DNA from: Tubiluchus corallicola
Lineage: Eukaryota; Priapulida; Priapulimorpha; Priapulimorphida; Tubiluchidae
NCBI GenBank assembly: GCA_030141605.1
Contig: JAQGDQ010000300.1
Span: forward strand, 147,501-211,500
Length of the DNA: 64,000 nt
Direction: 5' to 3'
Under the pieces are notes generated by a model. That model ran no database searches and was not told where the DNA came from. It saw nothing but the letters and a program-made list of their open reading frames with translations. Below, piece by piece: positions 44,901 to 54,840 of this stretch. Every line of letters starts with the position of its first letter. Position 1 is the first letter of the stretch. Made by a program: the position numbers and the translations under genes.

Positions 44901-45820
44901 GTTGCATTGTGTTTTTGAAAAAGCTTTAGTGGAAAAATACAACAAAAATCTGTCACATAATAGTACCTAATTATTGAATTACATGACAATTATTTACCAT
45001 GTCATTAAATTTTATTTACATGTACAAATAAGTTATAGGTATCAAACACAATTACAAAGTTTGCCGATTCAGTTGAATGTACAATGATATAAAATGAGTA
45101 TTCATCAAAGGTGGGTGTGAAAAAGAGCACAAAACATCAATTATTTCGCTGCGACAAAAAAATTAATAAAATTATTTTGCACTGGCCCTGGCATTATATA
45201 GTCAGCAGCGATCACTACAAATCTATTAGAATGTTCATAAAACTTTAACTACAGTCATATCTTTGCATGATTAGAAAATGAGTCGGAGAGTAAACTTCCA
45301 CCATGTATGACGACTATGACTGCAAACCATTGACACTAAAATGCATTTCTTAACTTTTATTAATTAATACTGATTTGAGTTGATTAGACTTGATGCAGTT
45401 CGAACCACGCCAAAATAATTAATACACTGCAGTTTATTCTAGAACAATTTAATCTACAATAAAAAATTTTATTCCAGAATTATACAACAATATGAAAGTT
45501 CTTTATAACATCTGGAAGCCACTGTAGATACAAGGCATATATTGAAATTAACATTAAATAAAATCTGGCCATTTTGAGTTAAAATCAGACCAATAATTCA
45601 TTAGAACTCGAATTGTTATAAAATCAAAACGTTTAACAGTGAAATTTGAATATCCTTAATTTTCGAAAAGTTTTTACAGGAAAATAAATCACAGCGTCAT
45701 CACTCAGTAGCTATTTAACGACGACGCAGTATCGATGTATCATTGTGATGCGATCATTGATTAAATGCTGCTTAAAGAAATAGTTTTCATACCGAGGTGA
45801 CAAAACACCTGCACGGATCG
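41976..45820. other. gene-free stretch
   Basis: AT-rich, with no exon or RNA gene that I can support. The only clear structure is the 125-bp tandem duplication at 42463-42712. Confidence 0.4.
42463..42712. repeat. tandem duplication of a 125-bp unit
   Basis: Two copies in direct tandem share TGCTTCACATTCCG, CTAGTTTAAAATTAAG, TTTCACACCAAAACCATGTC and CTTCCAAAAATCGCA, at a constant offset of 125 bp. The copies differ at only a few sites, so the duplication is recent. Confidence 0.93.
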
Positions 45821-46204
45821 GCAATAAGCCTTTTCATAGTTTCGTTGTGCGCACGTGCAGTTGCTGTAGGTCAAAGGTTAAGTGTACCACAGCAACGCGT
45901 CTTAACTATAACCGTCACGTGACATGTGGGTAACTCAAAGCTTTAGTTCAGTAAATTCAGTTGTTCTACATGGACTTTGATTATGATTTAGTCTGTGTGT
46001 AAAGTGATTTATTAGCAGGATCTTGCTTGAAAACTAGAAAAAATGAACTAGGTAAGGTTCTAGCTAGCTGTTAAAACTGTTACTATTACAATAGCATGGG
46101 CTGCGAAGCGTTGTCAAGTGTACACAAATGCAATGTCTGGTACACTTAAGTTTTGACCTTTTAACGATCAAGATCAATCATCGAACTGTGAAAAGCCTTA
46201 TTGC
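45821..46204. mobile_element. MITE family M2, copy 2 (complete)
   Basis: Ends GCAATAAGCCTTTTCATAGT and, reverse-complemented from the right, GCAATAAGGCTTTTCACAGT form a terminal inverted repeat of about 24 bp with a few mismatches. The 384-bp element has no coding capacity and aligns with 35891-36205. The target duplication is unclear. It carries GTCACGTGAC at 45914-45923, the perfect USF/TFE-type palindrome, also intact in the other copy. Confidence 0.8.
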
Positions 46205-46305
46205 ATAGATCTTCGTCAACATAACTATATAACAAAAAGAACAGAAGAATGCACCTACGAAAATTGACACATCGACTACTTTTTTAAATCCATTGAAAAA
46301 TCTCA

Positions 46306-46311
46306 TTTATT
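46306..46311 (-). terminator. OAF: candidate poly(A) signal of OAF
   Basis: AATAAA on the minus strand, about 345 bases past the OAF stop at 46655. It is the first canonical hexamer found there; use is inferred. Confidence 0.35.
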
Positions 46312-46654
46312 ATGAAGGGATTCAATAATCACAATATAATGGGTTTGCTTCTAATAAATAATTATTATGTTACACATTATTCTACTTAAAAAAATCTCCT
46401 CTTTAACTGAAATTTTGATTACCAACATAATGTATAATGTGATATTCAATTTGATGCTAGCGGCACTTAGTATTAATTTTAGCTGCAACCCTACACTACT
46501 AATCCATTCTACACTTTTACTAATATTTCATGAAATGGACTTCACACTATGCTATTTTTTCAGGCCGACATTTCCACCCTATACTGTTGTTCCACTCGAA
46601 CATTATTTGGAACATGATTTATAAATTACAACCAGTTGTTAAACGTCACTCTTT

Positions 46655-46938
46655 CTATTCATCCCAAAGGCAGTCCAGTTTCCGCCGGACGTGGTACAGC
46701 ATCGTGTAGCACTTTTTGCACGTCTTAATACCACAGCGATACATGACTATCTTTTGGGATGAGTCTTTCCCACGGCAATATTTTAGACCACATGGGTACC
46801 AGCCGATGCATATATCATACAAACACTGACATGGCTGGTGCAACAAGTTTGTTTGCGCTTTGCACCTGAGATTTTTCTTGGAAGATTGACATCTTCTGGT
46901 GGCAGTGAGGAGAGAGTTCATGTCTTTCCCACTACCTG
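46655..46938 (-). CDS. OAF: OAF exon 4 (C-terminal cysteine-rich region)
   Basis: Carries eight or more cysteines in the family pattern, ending LDCLWDE-stop. The acceptor is a tandem tagcag, so the exon can begin at 46938 or 46935; both keep the frame and differ by one residue. Confidence 0.94.
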
Positions 46939-49900
46939 CTATAAAAAGAAAAAATATAAACAGAAAGAAAAAGATAAAACCAAAAAAGGAATTTGCAAGA
47001 AGTTGCATAACATACAAAAACGGCTTTGTTTGCCAACATGATGAAATATTAATAAAAATATAGAACACTATAGTAGTATAAGGGTTGAAACTAATACTCA
47101 ATACTGCTAGTATCAAATTGATTCTGTACATTACACAATATGTTAGGGATCACAGTTTAAGGCAAAAACCAAATTTTTAAAAAATGCATTTAACTGTATA
47201 TTCAAATAGAAGAGGCTACCAGTTCATTCTACCAAAAGTGAGAACAAATAGACATAAAAATAGCTTTATACCATCAGTTGCTGCTCTGTTTAACATAAGA
47301 CACTTCCACACATTATAAGGTTTTGATTAATTTTACATGTATAGTGTTTTTAGGTTAAGAATGTATAATACGTACTGTTTTTATGGGTTATGCTTAAAGT
47401 AAAACTGGACCCAATCTTAAACTGTAGGTCAAAACAATCTACAAATATTGAAAGGAAACACTATTTTTTCAAAAAGGACTTACTTGAATAGAATTGTTAC
47501 CACACAAACACAATTTCGCGCTCGTGCCACTAGTTCCTCGCTGTTACATGCATTTCGCCATTCGCTGGTTAGATGGGCACTAGTGCCTACATTTCGGAAA
47601 CGTGTTGCACAAAAACAGGAGCTGTACCTCTCAGTTCAGATGTGTTATTTTGTCACGAACTGCACATGTTCGACACCTCATGCGTGAGCACAGCGGTAAA
47701 TTTGAAATTTGAGTTTTAATCTTAAAACTTGACTAGTTTTATTACAACACACTGAATATCTTACAGTAGCACTGTATTTCAATTTTCCCTTTCTGAAACA
47801 TGTGCAACATGCTTGTGGAACATTTTTGCTATTAAAAATTACATAAGTTTGTGATGCCATCAATAGTTAAGTTTTTAATCTATTATTTAATTATCAGAAA
47901 CACTTTTGCAGTATTAATTGTGTTATACTTTTTATCGGTCTTGAAAACAGGTTTTTTGGCTATAAATGTCCTTAAGTGCCTGTAATAAAAAACTGAATTG
48001 AATGTATAAACTTTCCCTAACCTTTAGAAAGAAATTTTAAGTCAGATTCACTAGTAAATGTCATCTCTTCGGCACCTTTACATTGCTGACGGATGTGTGG
48101 ACTGATTACAGACGATTTTGCCACATCTAAACATACATCAAGTTCATGTTCTTCGTGTCCCTTTTCTTCCTCAGGATTACGAATGGTTCCTGGATTTTTC
48201 TATAATAGTTAACAAACTTAAAACACCCATATCGTAAAAAAGAAAAAAAGATGAGAAATATCAACGTATCTTTCTGTTTTTCACAACCAAATTTGTAGCT
48301 TCATATAAAATCTTTGCTTAAGTTAGAAGTTGGATAATTACACATTTGGACAAAAAAGTGATCATAAAACTTTAAATTATTTTGTAAATCACGCAAGTCG
48401 TCACGACTTTGACAGTTGACAAAATGAGCAGTCACGTATCCCAACATTTTGAAACATTTTTGCGTGATCTCAACAGCTACTGCCTAGAAAACAAGTAGTT
48501 TCTAGAGTTTCACACCACAGAGATGTCACAAAAAAGAGGTTGGTTTTGAAATCTGACACTCTTTCAAATTCCACGTTTTTAGCAAAGCTCTTCTACAAAA
48601 ATATCTCAGGCCACCCATTACACAGTGAGAGAGAGACATGAGAGGACTGCAATCAGTCCATTTTGAGCAAACTGATTAAAATGCTTTTAGAAAAACTTGA
48701 CGAAAAATTATAACAAAATCATTTAGAAGTTGCACACTTCACGCTACGCAAAAACATAACTGCAAAGAACAAAATTAGGAAAAACTTTTGTCAACTTTCT
48801 TTTAACTGAAAACAGCTGAAAACATGCATGATCACTTTATTTTCTGGTTTCTCACCCAAACTATAATACTTAGAGCATTGAAAAAAGTGCAGCTACCAAA
48901 TATGCACATCTGTTTACATAGACATAGACATAGAACATTTATTTTCTCCATTTGTTTGACATGACAAGCTTTTTTAAATATTACTTAATTATAGTAGTGG
49001 AGCAGGGCAGGGAAGGACCATAGGGTCATCTAGTCTCCTGCATTGTCTTATAATTAAATTAGTATATTAAAAGTAAATGGTGAGACTGCGGATAACAAAA
49101 TCAAATAAGAAAAAAATGATAATAATAAACAGTATAAATGAAAACAAAGTATAAATGAAAACAGTATAAGTGAAAACAAAAAAATAATAAAGTTAGATGA
49201 CACCTAAATCTAAACAAAACAATACAATTAATACAAGTAATTATGATTATTATATATATTTTCAAATAGGGGTCTTATTGACAGGGGATTTTGACTGTAT
49301 GGAGAGATAAAATAAGTATCAAAAAAGTGTAATATAGAAAATTTAAGAGAAAAAGTAAGTATAAGAAAGAGCAACAATTACTTAGGAGATGAGAAAAAAA
49401 ACACTTGATAGCTTGCTTATTAGTCTTACAAGTTATGTATTACAGGTATATTCATTTAGTAAGAATTTTGTGTATTTTTTGGAAGCAGAAAATAAGCTAC
49501 CTCCAAAGGTATCTTTTGGCAGCGAGTTCCATAATTTAACTCCTCGTGATTTTAAGCTATTGAAACCATGTCGGGTAAAAAATCTCTCCACAAAATACTG
49601 TTCATTAGAAGCAGCTCTTGTGGAGTAGGAATGTATATCAGAAACATTAGTGAAATATTCACTAAAAAGTTCGGGTAATAAACCAGCATTGAATTTATAC
49701 ATAAATTTGAACAACTCAAGATTGTAAATATCTTTTACTTTTAAAATTTCTAATTTTACGAACGATGGTGTAGCATGATCATATTTGCGAGCAAAAGTTA
49801 TTAGTTTTACTATTGTGTTTTGTTGTGTCTGTATTAATTTTTGAATTGATGCAAAAGCCGTACCCCATGTTAAGATGGAATATTGTAAATAAGGGAAAAC

Positions 49901-50833
49901 TAACGAATTATATAGAAGTTTCAGAATATATTGGTCAACGTAGTGCCTTACTTTTAAAATTATTCCAGTAATTCGACTTAATTTGTGTGTTATGTGTTTT
50001 ATATGTGGTTCCCATGTTAATTTATTATCAATGAGTAGGCCCAAGTATTTGATGTTGTCTGTTTCTTCAATTTTGTGTTTGTTTATTATAATATGAAATT
50101 TTGGATTATTAGCATTGTTAATTTGCTTATTGTTGATTATCATAAATTTGGTTTTTTTGTAGTTAATTGATAGCTGGTTTGCCCTCATCCACAGGTCTAT
50201 TTTTTTCATTTCGTCATTAACAGATTTTTGCAGATTATTTATATTGGAGTCAGACATGAACAAATTAGTGTCATCAGCAAATATTCGGGTTCGAAAGTTG
50301 CTGCATGTGGAAAGATCGTTAATATAAATTAAGAATAGAAGAGGTCCTAAATTAGAGCCTTGTGGCACTCCACACGATATGTGTTTATAGTCTGATGATA
50401 CATTGTTAATAGATATGAATTGTTTTCTGTTAGTTAGATATGACTGAATTAGTTGCAAAGGTAATTTTACAGTTTACAGTTCATTTTTTAATTAAAAATA
50501 ATAATACAAATGATGCACAAATAAAATTATGGCACACTAGTAATCTTAGTGCTCTATTAATTCGGAAATTTAAGCTTAATAATTTAAATATAAATGTACA
50601 GAACACCCTGTAAACTGTGGTTTTCCAACCTTGGGGCCTCAAATAAGGTTGCAAAGTAAATTTTGTGGGGTCAGAAGCATTTGCTAGCTCTGTAAAAAAA
50701 TTTGTACAATTTCAGTAAATGCCTGTGCTAAAAGGATAAGCTGCAAACAATCACCTTTCTCTGCCATTGTATATATGAGGTATATATATGCACTTCATAT
50801 TGTATACATACATATACATACACACACCCAACC

Positions 50834-50869
<36 letters not shown>

Positions 50870-53028
50870 ACCCACACATCCACCCACCCACACATATGTA
50901 TGTATGTATATACGTATATACGACAAGCTCCACTGAACTCGAATTTCTAATGAGGAGGATACTGCTCAGGAGGAGCTTGTCCAGCTGCAGCAAGATACAG
51001 GAGCAAAGGTTCTTGCACAGTCACTTTCACTGCCATCATATTGGCTGAAAATGTTCCTTCATACCCAACCCTGGCAAGGCATGCCATCATAGTTTTGATG
51101 CCATATCCTTCGGCCTATTTATGTGAACAGTCATTCTCTACTATGATGGTTTGTCAAAAACAAGTACAGAAATCAACTACAATTGGAACACAATACGATT
51201 CTGGCACTGTCAGCTACGGCACTTCGAATTGAGAAGTTGGTCTCGGAAAATCAAGCTCGACCTTCTCACTAATTACAACCGTGTTATAACTAATTGTTAA
51301 TATTTAAAACATTTCAAAACAAATATTTGTGTGCAGTTATAAAAAGGCCTTTTGATGCACATAGTCTGATCTGTTTAATAAGTATCAAAGTTAGTTTTGA
51401 ATGATTGGGGTCGCACAGCGTGGGCAGCTGATGCAAATCGGTCACCAACAGAGAAACGTTGAAAACCAGTGCCATAAACACATACATTTACATATAATTA
51501 TGTTTGCATGTGTTTTTATGTACATGCTTTTCTAAAATACTGTTTTTACCTGGCGAAGCTTTGACATGGCATCAGGTGATATAAATTCATTTTTCACAAA
51601 TTTCAGAATGAAGCACATCACTTGAAACTGGCTCTCTCCAAGCTCCTCTTCACCTAATGTCAATACCTTGAATATCTGAACTTCCTAGAATTCACAGAAA
51701 ACTTCGTCTGAACAACATATATGTAACATTTGTGCGTTCACTAACAGAATCAATCACTGTCTGACTTTGTGTGTGCATGACTGAATGACAAAGAAAGTTA
51801 AGCAGTGCCAAACCTGATTAGTAGTAGATAGATGGGTGACTATTTTTAAAACTGCTTCAATGTGATTTTCTTAGCCATGTGGCCTGTGATTGTTTCTTCT
51901 AGTGAATGTGATTAAGACAATACTACCAATTCAGCATCTTGCCTTAGAGGTTTTCCTTGATAATGAGTTCTGGTCCTGCCACAACAGTTGAACATTAGTA
52001 ATGACTCAGATACTCACAGAACAGTTCAGAAAAAAGTGCCACTCAAGATGAAGTAAGGTAAAAGAATTGGGATACGATCCAGAGGCAAAATGCTGTTTGA
52101 GTCATATAAATTAAAGGTTTTATGAGTTTTACCCATGCTTCTACTGAATAACATCTTTCTGCTTGCTTGAAACCAGCTACATATCCTACTTAGCCTAGCT
52201 AGCAGTTTCTCTTTTGTTAACATTTAAGTCCAGGCAGCTGTTAAACAATAAACTGTTTGCTATAGCAGGTCAGGTTGCCATAGCAACAGGTTGCAGCAAA
52301 ATTCCTTGATAAAGTTTGCTCCCTGGTCTTGCTTGATCAGATGGCTAGCATTTATAGTGGTCAGTCAGGAAGCAAAAATGTATACTGGCATTATAATTGC
52401 ACTGCTTATGTTACTAGTGCACTTTTAGAACAGTATATTGCAATACGTACTGTTTCAATGCATCAAATTAGGTAAAAAAGTTGTTGATAAAATAAAAATT
52501 GGCTTCAAGCAAAGTAAAAAAAAACGTCGTTAAAACGAAACAGTGCGTCTTTAAGTGAAAAAAAGGCGTCAAATGTCCATCATAGTTAGAACGAAACGCT
52601 GCTAAATGGGAAGTCGTTAAGCGAGGACTTACAGTATAGGTAACCTGTGTAACAATGTGTGACTTATGAGGCCCTCAATTGTGGTCAGACAGATATATTG
52701 TAAATGTTTTTCTGCATTGCCATCTGGCATCAATCCAGTACTTAATTATCAAATTAACAGGCGTACCTTTAAAATAATAACTCATATTAATAAATAAAAA
52801 TTCTTATTAACTTACCGATTTAAAATCAACAAATTGTGTTACAAGCGTTCCATCTGTATTTTTAAAATCCAGCAGTATAGTTTCACTTGTTACATTGGCT
52901 TCAATAGCCTCTTGCAGAACTTCGCCACCTTTATTTTTTATATTTATGACCAAGTTGTCAGCACAGTCACTGCAGCAAGCCAGCAAGCAGAACAAACATA
53001 ACACAGAGACCAGGTGATCTACCTCCAT
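46655..53028 (-). CDS. OAF: Out at first (OAF) homologue, 4 exons, 269 aa, secreted
   Basis: OAF is a conserved secreted or lumenal protein of bilaterians, first named in Drosophila; its biochemical role is poorly known. Four exons join with matching phases: 52816-53028, 51550-51684, 48022-48199 and 46655-46938. The N-terminus is a signal peptide (about residues 1-22, hydrophobic, cysteine-rich). Conserved family blocks follow in order: NLVINIKNKGGEV, SETILLDFKNTDGTLVTQFV, DFKSEVQIFKVLTLGEEELG, SQFQVMCF, SPDAMSKLRQKNPGTIR, then the cysteine-rich C-terminus CQCLYDICIGWYPCGLKYC, YRCGIKTCKKCY and the terminal LDCLWDE, closely like vertebrate OAF (273 aa). An acceptor-like AG abuts the ATG. Intron 2 (3.35 kb) holds a LINE and a hAT remnant. 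Confidence 0.94.
47396..47950. repeat. dispersed repeat family R1, copy B, in OAF intron 3
   Basis: About 555 bp aligned by eye with 59003-59505 over its whole length and with 7330-7588 over its left half. Blocks such as GCATTTCGCCATTCGC and GCTGTACCTCTCAG recur. It ends near TCGGTCTTGAAA. No inverted ends or intact frame were found. Confidence 0.8.
48022..48199 (-). CDS. OAF: OAF exon 3
   Basis: KNPGTIRNPEEEKGHEEHEL and CLDVAKSSVISPQIRQQC. Ends in phase 1 at GTTAGG, a less usual donor. Confidence 0.93.
48921..50461 (-). mobile_element. 5'-truncated non-LTR retrotransposon (LINE) in OAF intron 2
   Basis: The element runs on the same strand as OAF. Its 5' end is cut within the reverse transcriptase at about 50461. 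The frame at 49433-50458 follows, then a 3' UTR of about 500 bp with GATGACCCTATGGTC, and an end GGAGAAAATAAATGTTCTATG followed by TCTATG repeats. A short hexamer tail after AATAAA is typical of CR1/L2/Jockey-like elements. Confidence 0.85.
49433..50458 (-). CDS. partial LINE reverse transcriptase, 341 codons open
   Basis: Contains the RT motif GVPQGSNLGPLLFLIYINDL, the catalytic FADDTNLF, the thumb region (KTKFMIINNK, IKYLGLLIDNKLTWEPHIKH) and the C-terminal domain ending ...RGVKLWNSLPKDTF. The endonuclease and first RT motifs are absent, so it cannot be active. The uninterrupted frame indicates a young insertion. The first methionine is internal to the protein, not a real start. Confidence 0.9.
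   Translation of the reverse strand: MQLIQSYLTNRKQFISINNVSSDYKHISCGVPQGSNLGPLLFLIYINDLSTCSNFRTRIFADDTNLFMSDSNINNLQKSVNDEMKKIDLWMRANQLSINYKKTKFMIINNKQINNANNPKFHIIINKHKIEETDNIKYLGLLIDNKLTWEPHIKHITHKLSRITGIILKVRHYVDQYILKLLYNSLVFPYLQYSILTWGTAFASIQKLIQTQQNTIVKLITFARKYDHATPSFVKLEILKVKDIYNLELFKFMYKFNAGLLPELFSEYFTNVSDIHSYSTRAASNEQYFVERFFTRHGFNSLKSRGVKLWNSLPKDTFGGSLFSASKKYTKFLLNEYTCNT
50615..51471 (+). mobile_element. decayed hAT transposon (Buster/ZBED type) in OAF intron 2
   Basis: The left end CTGTGGTTTTCCAACCTT and the right end (reverse complement CACTGGTTTTCAACGTTT) match the CAGTGGTTTTCAACC ends of Buster-type hAT elements. The flanks CTGTAAAC and CCATAAAC could be an imperfect 8-bp duplication. 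Inside are a transposase C-terminal remnant and a CA microsatellite (50836-50870). At 857 bp it has lost most of the transposase gene. Confidence 0.7.
50940..51272 (+). pseudogene. hAT transposase C-terminal fragment, frameshifted
   Basis: One frame gives EDTAQEELVQLQQDTGAKVL and SLPSYWL. After a shift it reads YPTLARHAIIVLMPYPSAYL and CEQSFSTM, then after another shift LRIEKLVSENQARPSH-stop. These correspond to the dimerisation region of ZBED/Buster-like transposases (YPxLxxxAlxvLlpfPtsYLCExgFSal ... lRvaLsxIxPRIeKL). Shifts and missing upstream domains make it non-functional. Confidence 0.75.
51550..51684 (-). CDS. OAF: OAF exon 2 (residues 72-116)
   Basis: EVQIFKVLTLGEEELGESQF and FISPDAMSKLRQ are strongly conserved in OAF proteins. 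Phase 0 at both ends (tgaattctag acceptor, GTAAAA donor). Confidence 0.94.
52274..52287. promoter_or_regulatory. RFX X-box-like palindrome in OAF intron 1
   Basis: GTTGCCATAGCAAC matches the symmetric RFX X-box consensus (GTNRCC, 0-3 bases, RGYAAC) with inverted half-sites. Function is unknown; a chance hit is possible. Confidence 0.35.
52613..52634. repeat. solo terminal repeat related to the 2455 MITE
   Basis: GTCGTTAAGCGAGGACTTAC-AG followed by TA is the reverse complement of the Tigger-like end seen at 2455. The sequence to its left (from about 52520) contains GTCGTTAAAACGAAAC and similar debris, but no matching left end is clear. Confidence 0.5.
52816..53028 (-). CDS. OAF: OAF exon 1 (residues 1-71)
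   Basis: Signal peptide plus the first conserved block, ending GTLVTQFVDFKS in phase 0 at GTAAGT. The bases before the ATG read cacaccgtatag, so the AG touches the start codon. Confidence 0.93.
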
Positions 53029-53399
53029 CTATACGGTGTGATAAAATTCATCACAGATGTTAAATCTTGCTGAAGTCAATAAACAAAAATGGTAGATCAG
53101 TGTCCACTACCAGAAACTGCCATCTTGCTGCACACGGACAGCCTGAAACCATTAAATGACAAATAAGTTAAACTACCCAAAAAACATTCTATTACGTATA
53201 AGCTCATTTCATGAGATACACATAAATTAGTTGCTTCAGCAAGCAGTCCACTAGAGGTATACCAATATACGTATGGCGGGTCCATTAATTATGTAATTAG
53301 AAAATTACTAAAAGATAAAATTGATCTAGGATTATTTTTATGAAGAGTTAATAATTTTGAATTATTTACAGCCCTTAGAGAGATGTACCAAATTTTGTG

Positions 53400-53402
53400 A
53401 GC

Positions 53403-53458
<56 letters not shown>
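53400..53458. repeat. (GA)n microsatellite
   Basis: About 28 GA units, interrupted once by GGG, just upstream of OAF. Confidence 0.97.
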
Positions 53459-53459
<1 letters not shown>

Positions 53460-53460
<1 letters not shown>

Positions 53461-54420
53461 CTGTGCTGTGGTAGTCACGCTTTTTGGTCATATAGACATA
53501 TTTCCGTTTACCTCTACCATGCAATGAGTGTATGCATATGGCAATTTATTACTACGCTTAATAATGAAACTTATTTGACATTCGCAGTTCAGACTGTCTG
53601 CATCATGAAAACTTGTACAGCTGCTGTAACTGGTTGTTTTAACGCACGATGCTTAGTCAAATATAAGGTGCACATACTGTAGGACAATGTAGGTAGCTCA
53701 ATAAAGCCAGTAACATGGTGTTTGGAAGATGCTTTAGTTAGTTGCAATGATTACAAAGATCAGGCTTCTTTGTCAACTCTCCAAGCAGGCATTTATTACA
53801 CTAGTGAATAGCTGCAGCAGTCTGCACCAATGAACTTTCCTAGCAACTGTTCATGAAAATGATGCAGTTAATTTTGCTGGAAAATTGCAGAGTGGATTAA
53901 ATGTGCAAAGCAAAACAGATACACACTTTTCACCAAAGTATCACTCAGACTAACACCCGAAAGCAACGAGTAATCAGTAAAGGCCTGCCCCGCTAAAGCA
54001 AAAGTAGTCAGTAACAAAAAATTTCATTACAATTTTTCCGAAGAAATAAGCAATCATGACCATTCAGAATTGTCAATGAGTATGTATTTAAAAATGAAGA
54101 CCTAACATTTAAAGGCATTAATGAAATACTTTTCAGGCTGCATCCACTTGCAACTACAAAATACAATTTACAAACCATCAAATTCTACAGAAATAATACA
54201 AAACTCATTATACCGCATATTCGGCACACAGATCCCTTTTAAACTCACATACACGATTATGTTGAAAGTTCCACACTAAAAAAAGTAAAATTTAATATTA
54301 TAATAACATGCCAATGGCTGCTCATGTTCCAACTGTTCGCTTACTGTAACTGCAATTATGGACCATTTTAGGTGAAAAGTTGAAAACATCAATAAACGAA
54401 ATCTTTTAGGAGCACTACTA
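53460..54420. other. gene-free stretch upstream of OAF
   Basis: No exon with splice sites, repeat boundary or RNA gene recognised. Confidence 0.4.
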
Positions 54421-54424
54421 ATTG

Positions 54425-54840
54425 TTACAGATGATTTCGAGCAAGAGTTAAGCTAAAATACCGGAAGTTATAAAATTTTAGATAATCACACTCATACAAT
54501 TGCACATAGTTTAGCACTTCTTTACAATCTACTCGTGTGCGGTCCCTTCTCATATTCATTTTAAATTTATCGACAGATGATGCATTGACAGTATCAAGTT
54601 GAGAGTGAGCTCCATGGATGGGCCAAACAAGAGGGGTAAAAAATGAAAACATCCATGGTTGGTTCGTCTATATTCCATGAAGAGTTTGGAATCATGACCT
54701 TGTTGTTCTCTGCATGGTCTTGAGAAAAAGTCTCGTTATTGTAAAATCGCTCCTTTCATAATTGACAAGGTCAGCAGTACATCGAATACAGAATAGTGCC
54801 TACAATTTGCAAGAAGGATGTGACGATTGATCGGATCTAT
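54425..54840 (-). pseudogene. LINE reverse transcriptase C-terminal fragment, decayed
   Basis: On the minus strand the fragments RLFLKTMQRTTRS and WPIHGAHSQLDTVNASSVDK-FK, separated by stops and shifts, recall the ...fF..RvV..WN.LP..vVnAsSvn.FK..LD end of CR1/L2-like polymerases. Too eroded for a family call. Confidence 0.5.
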
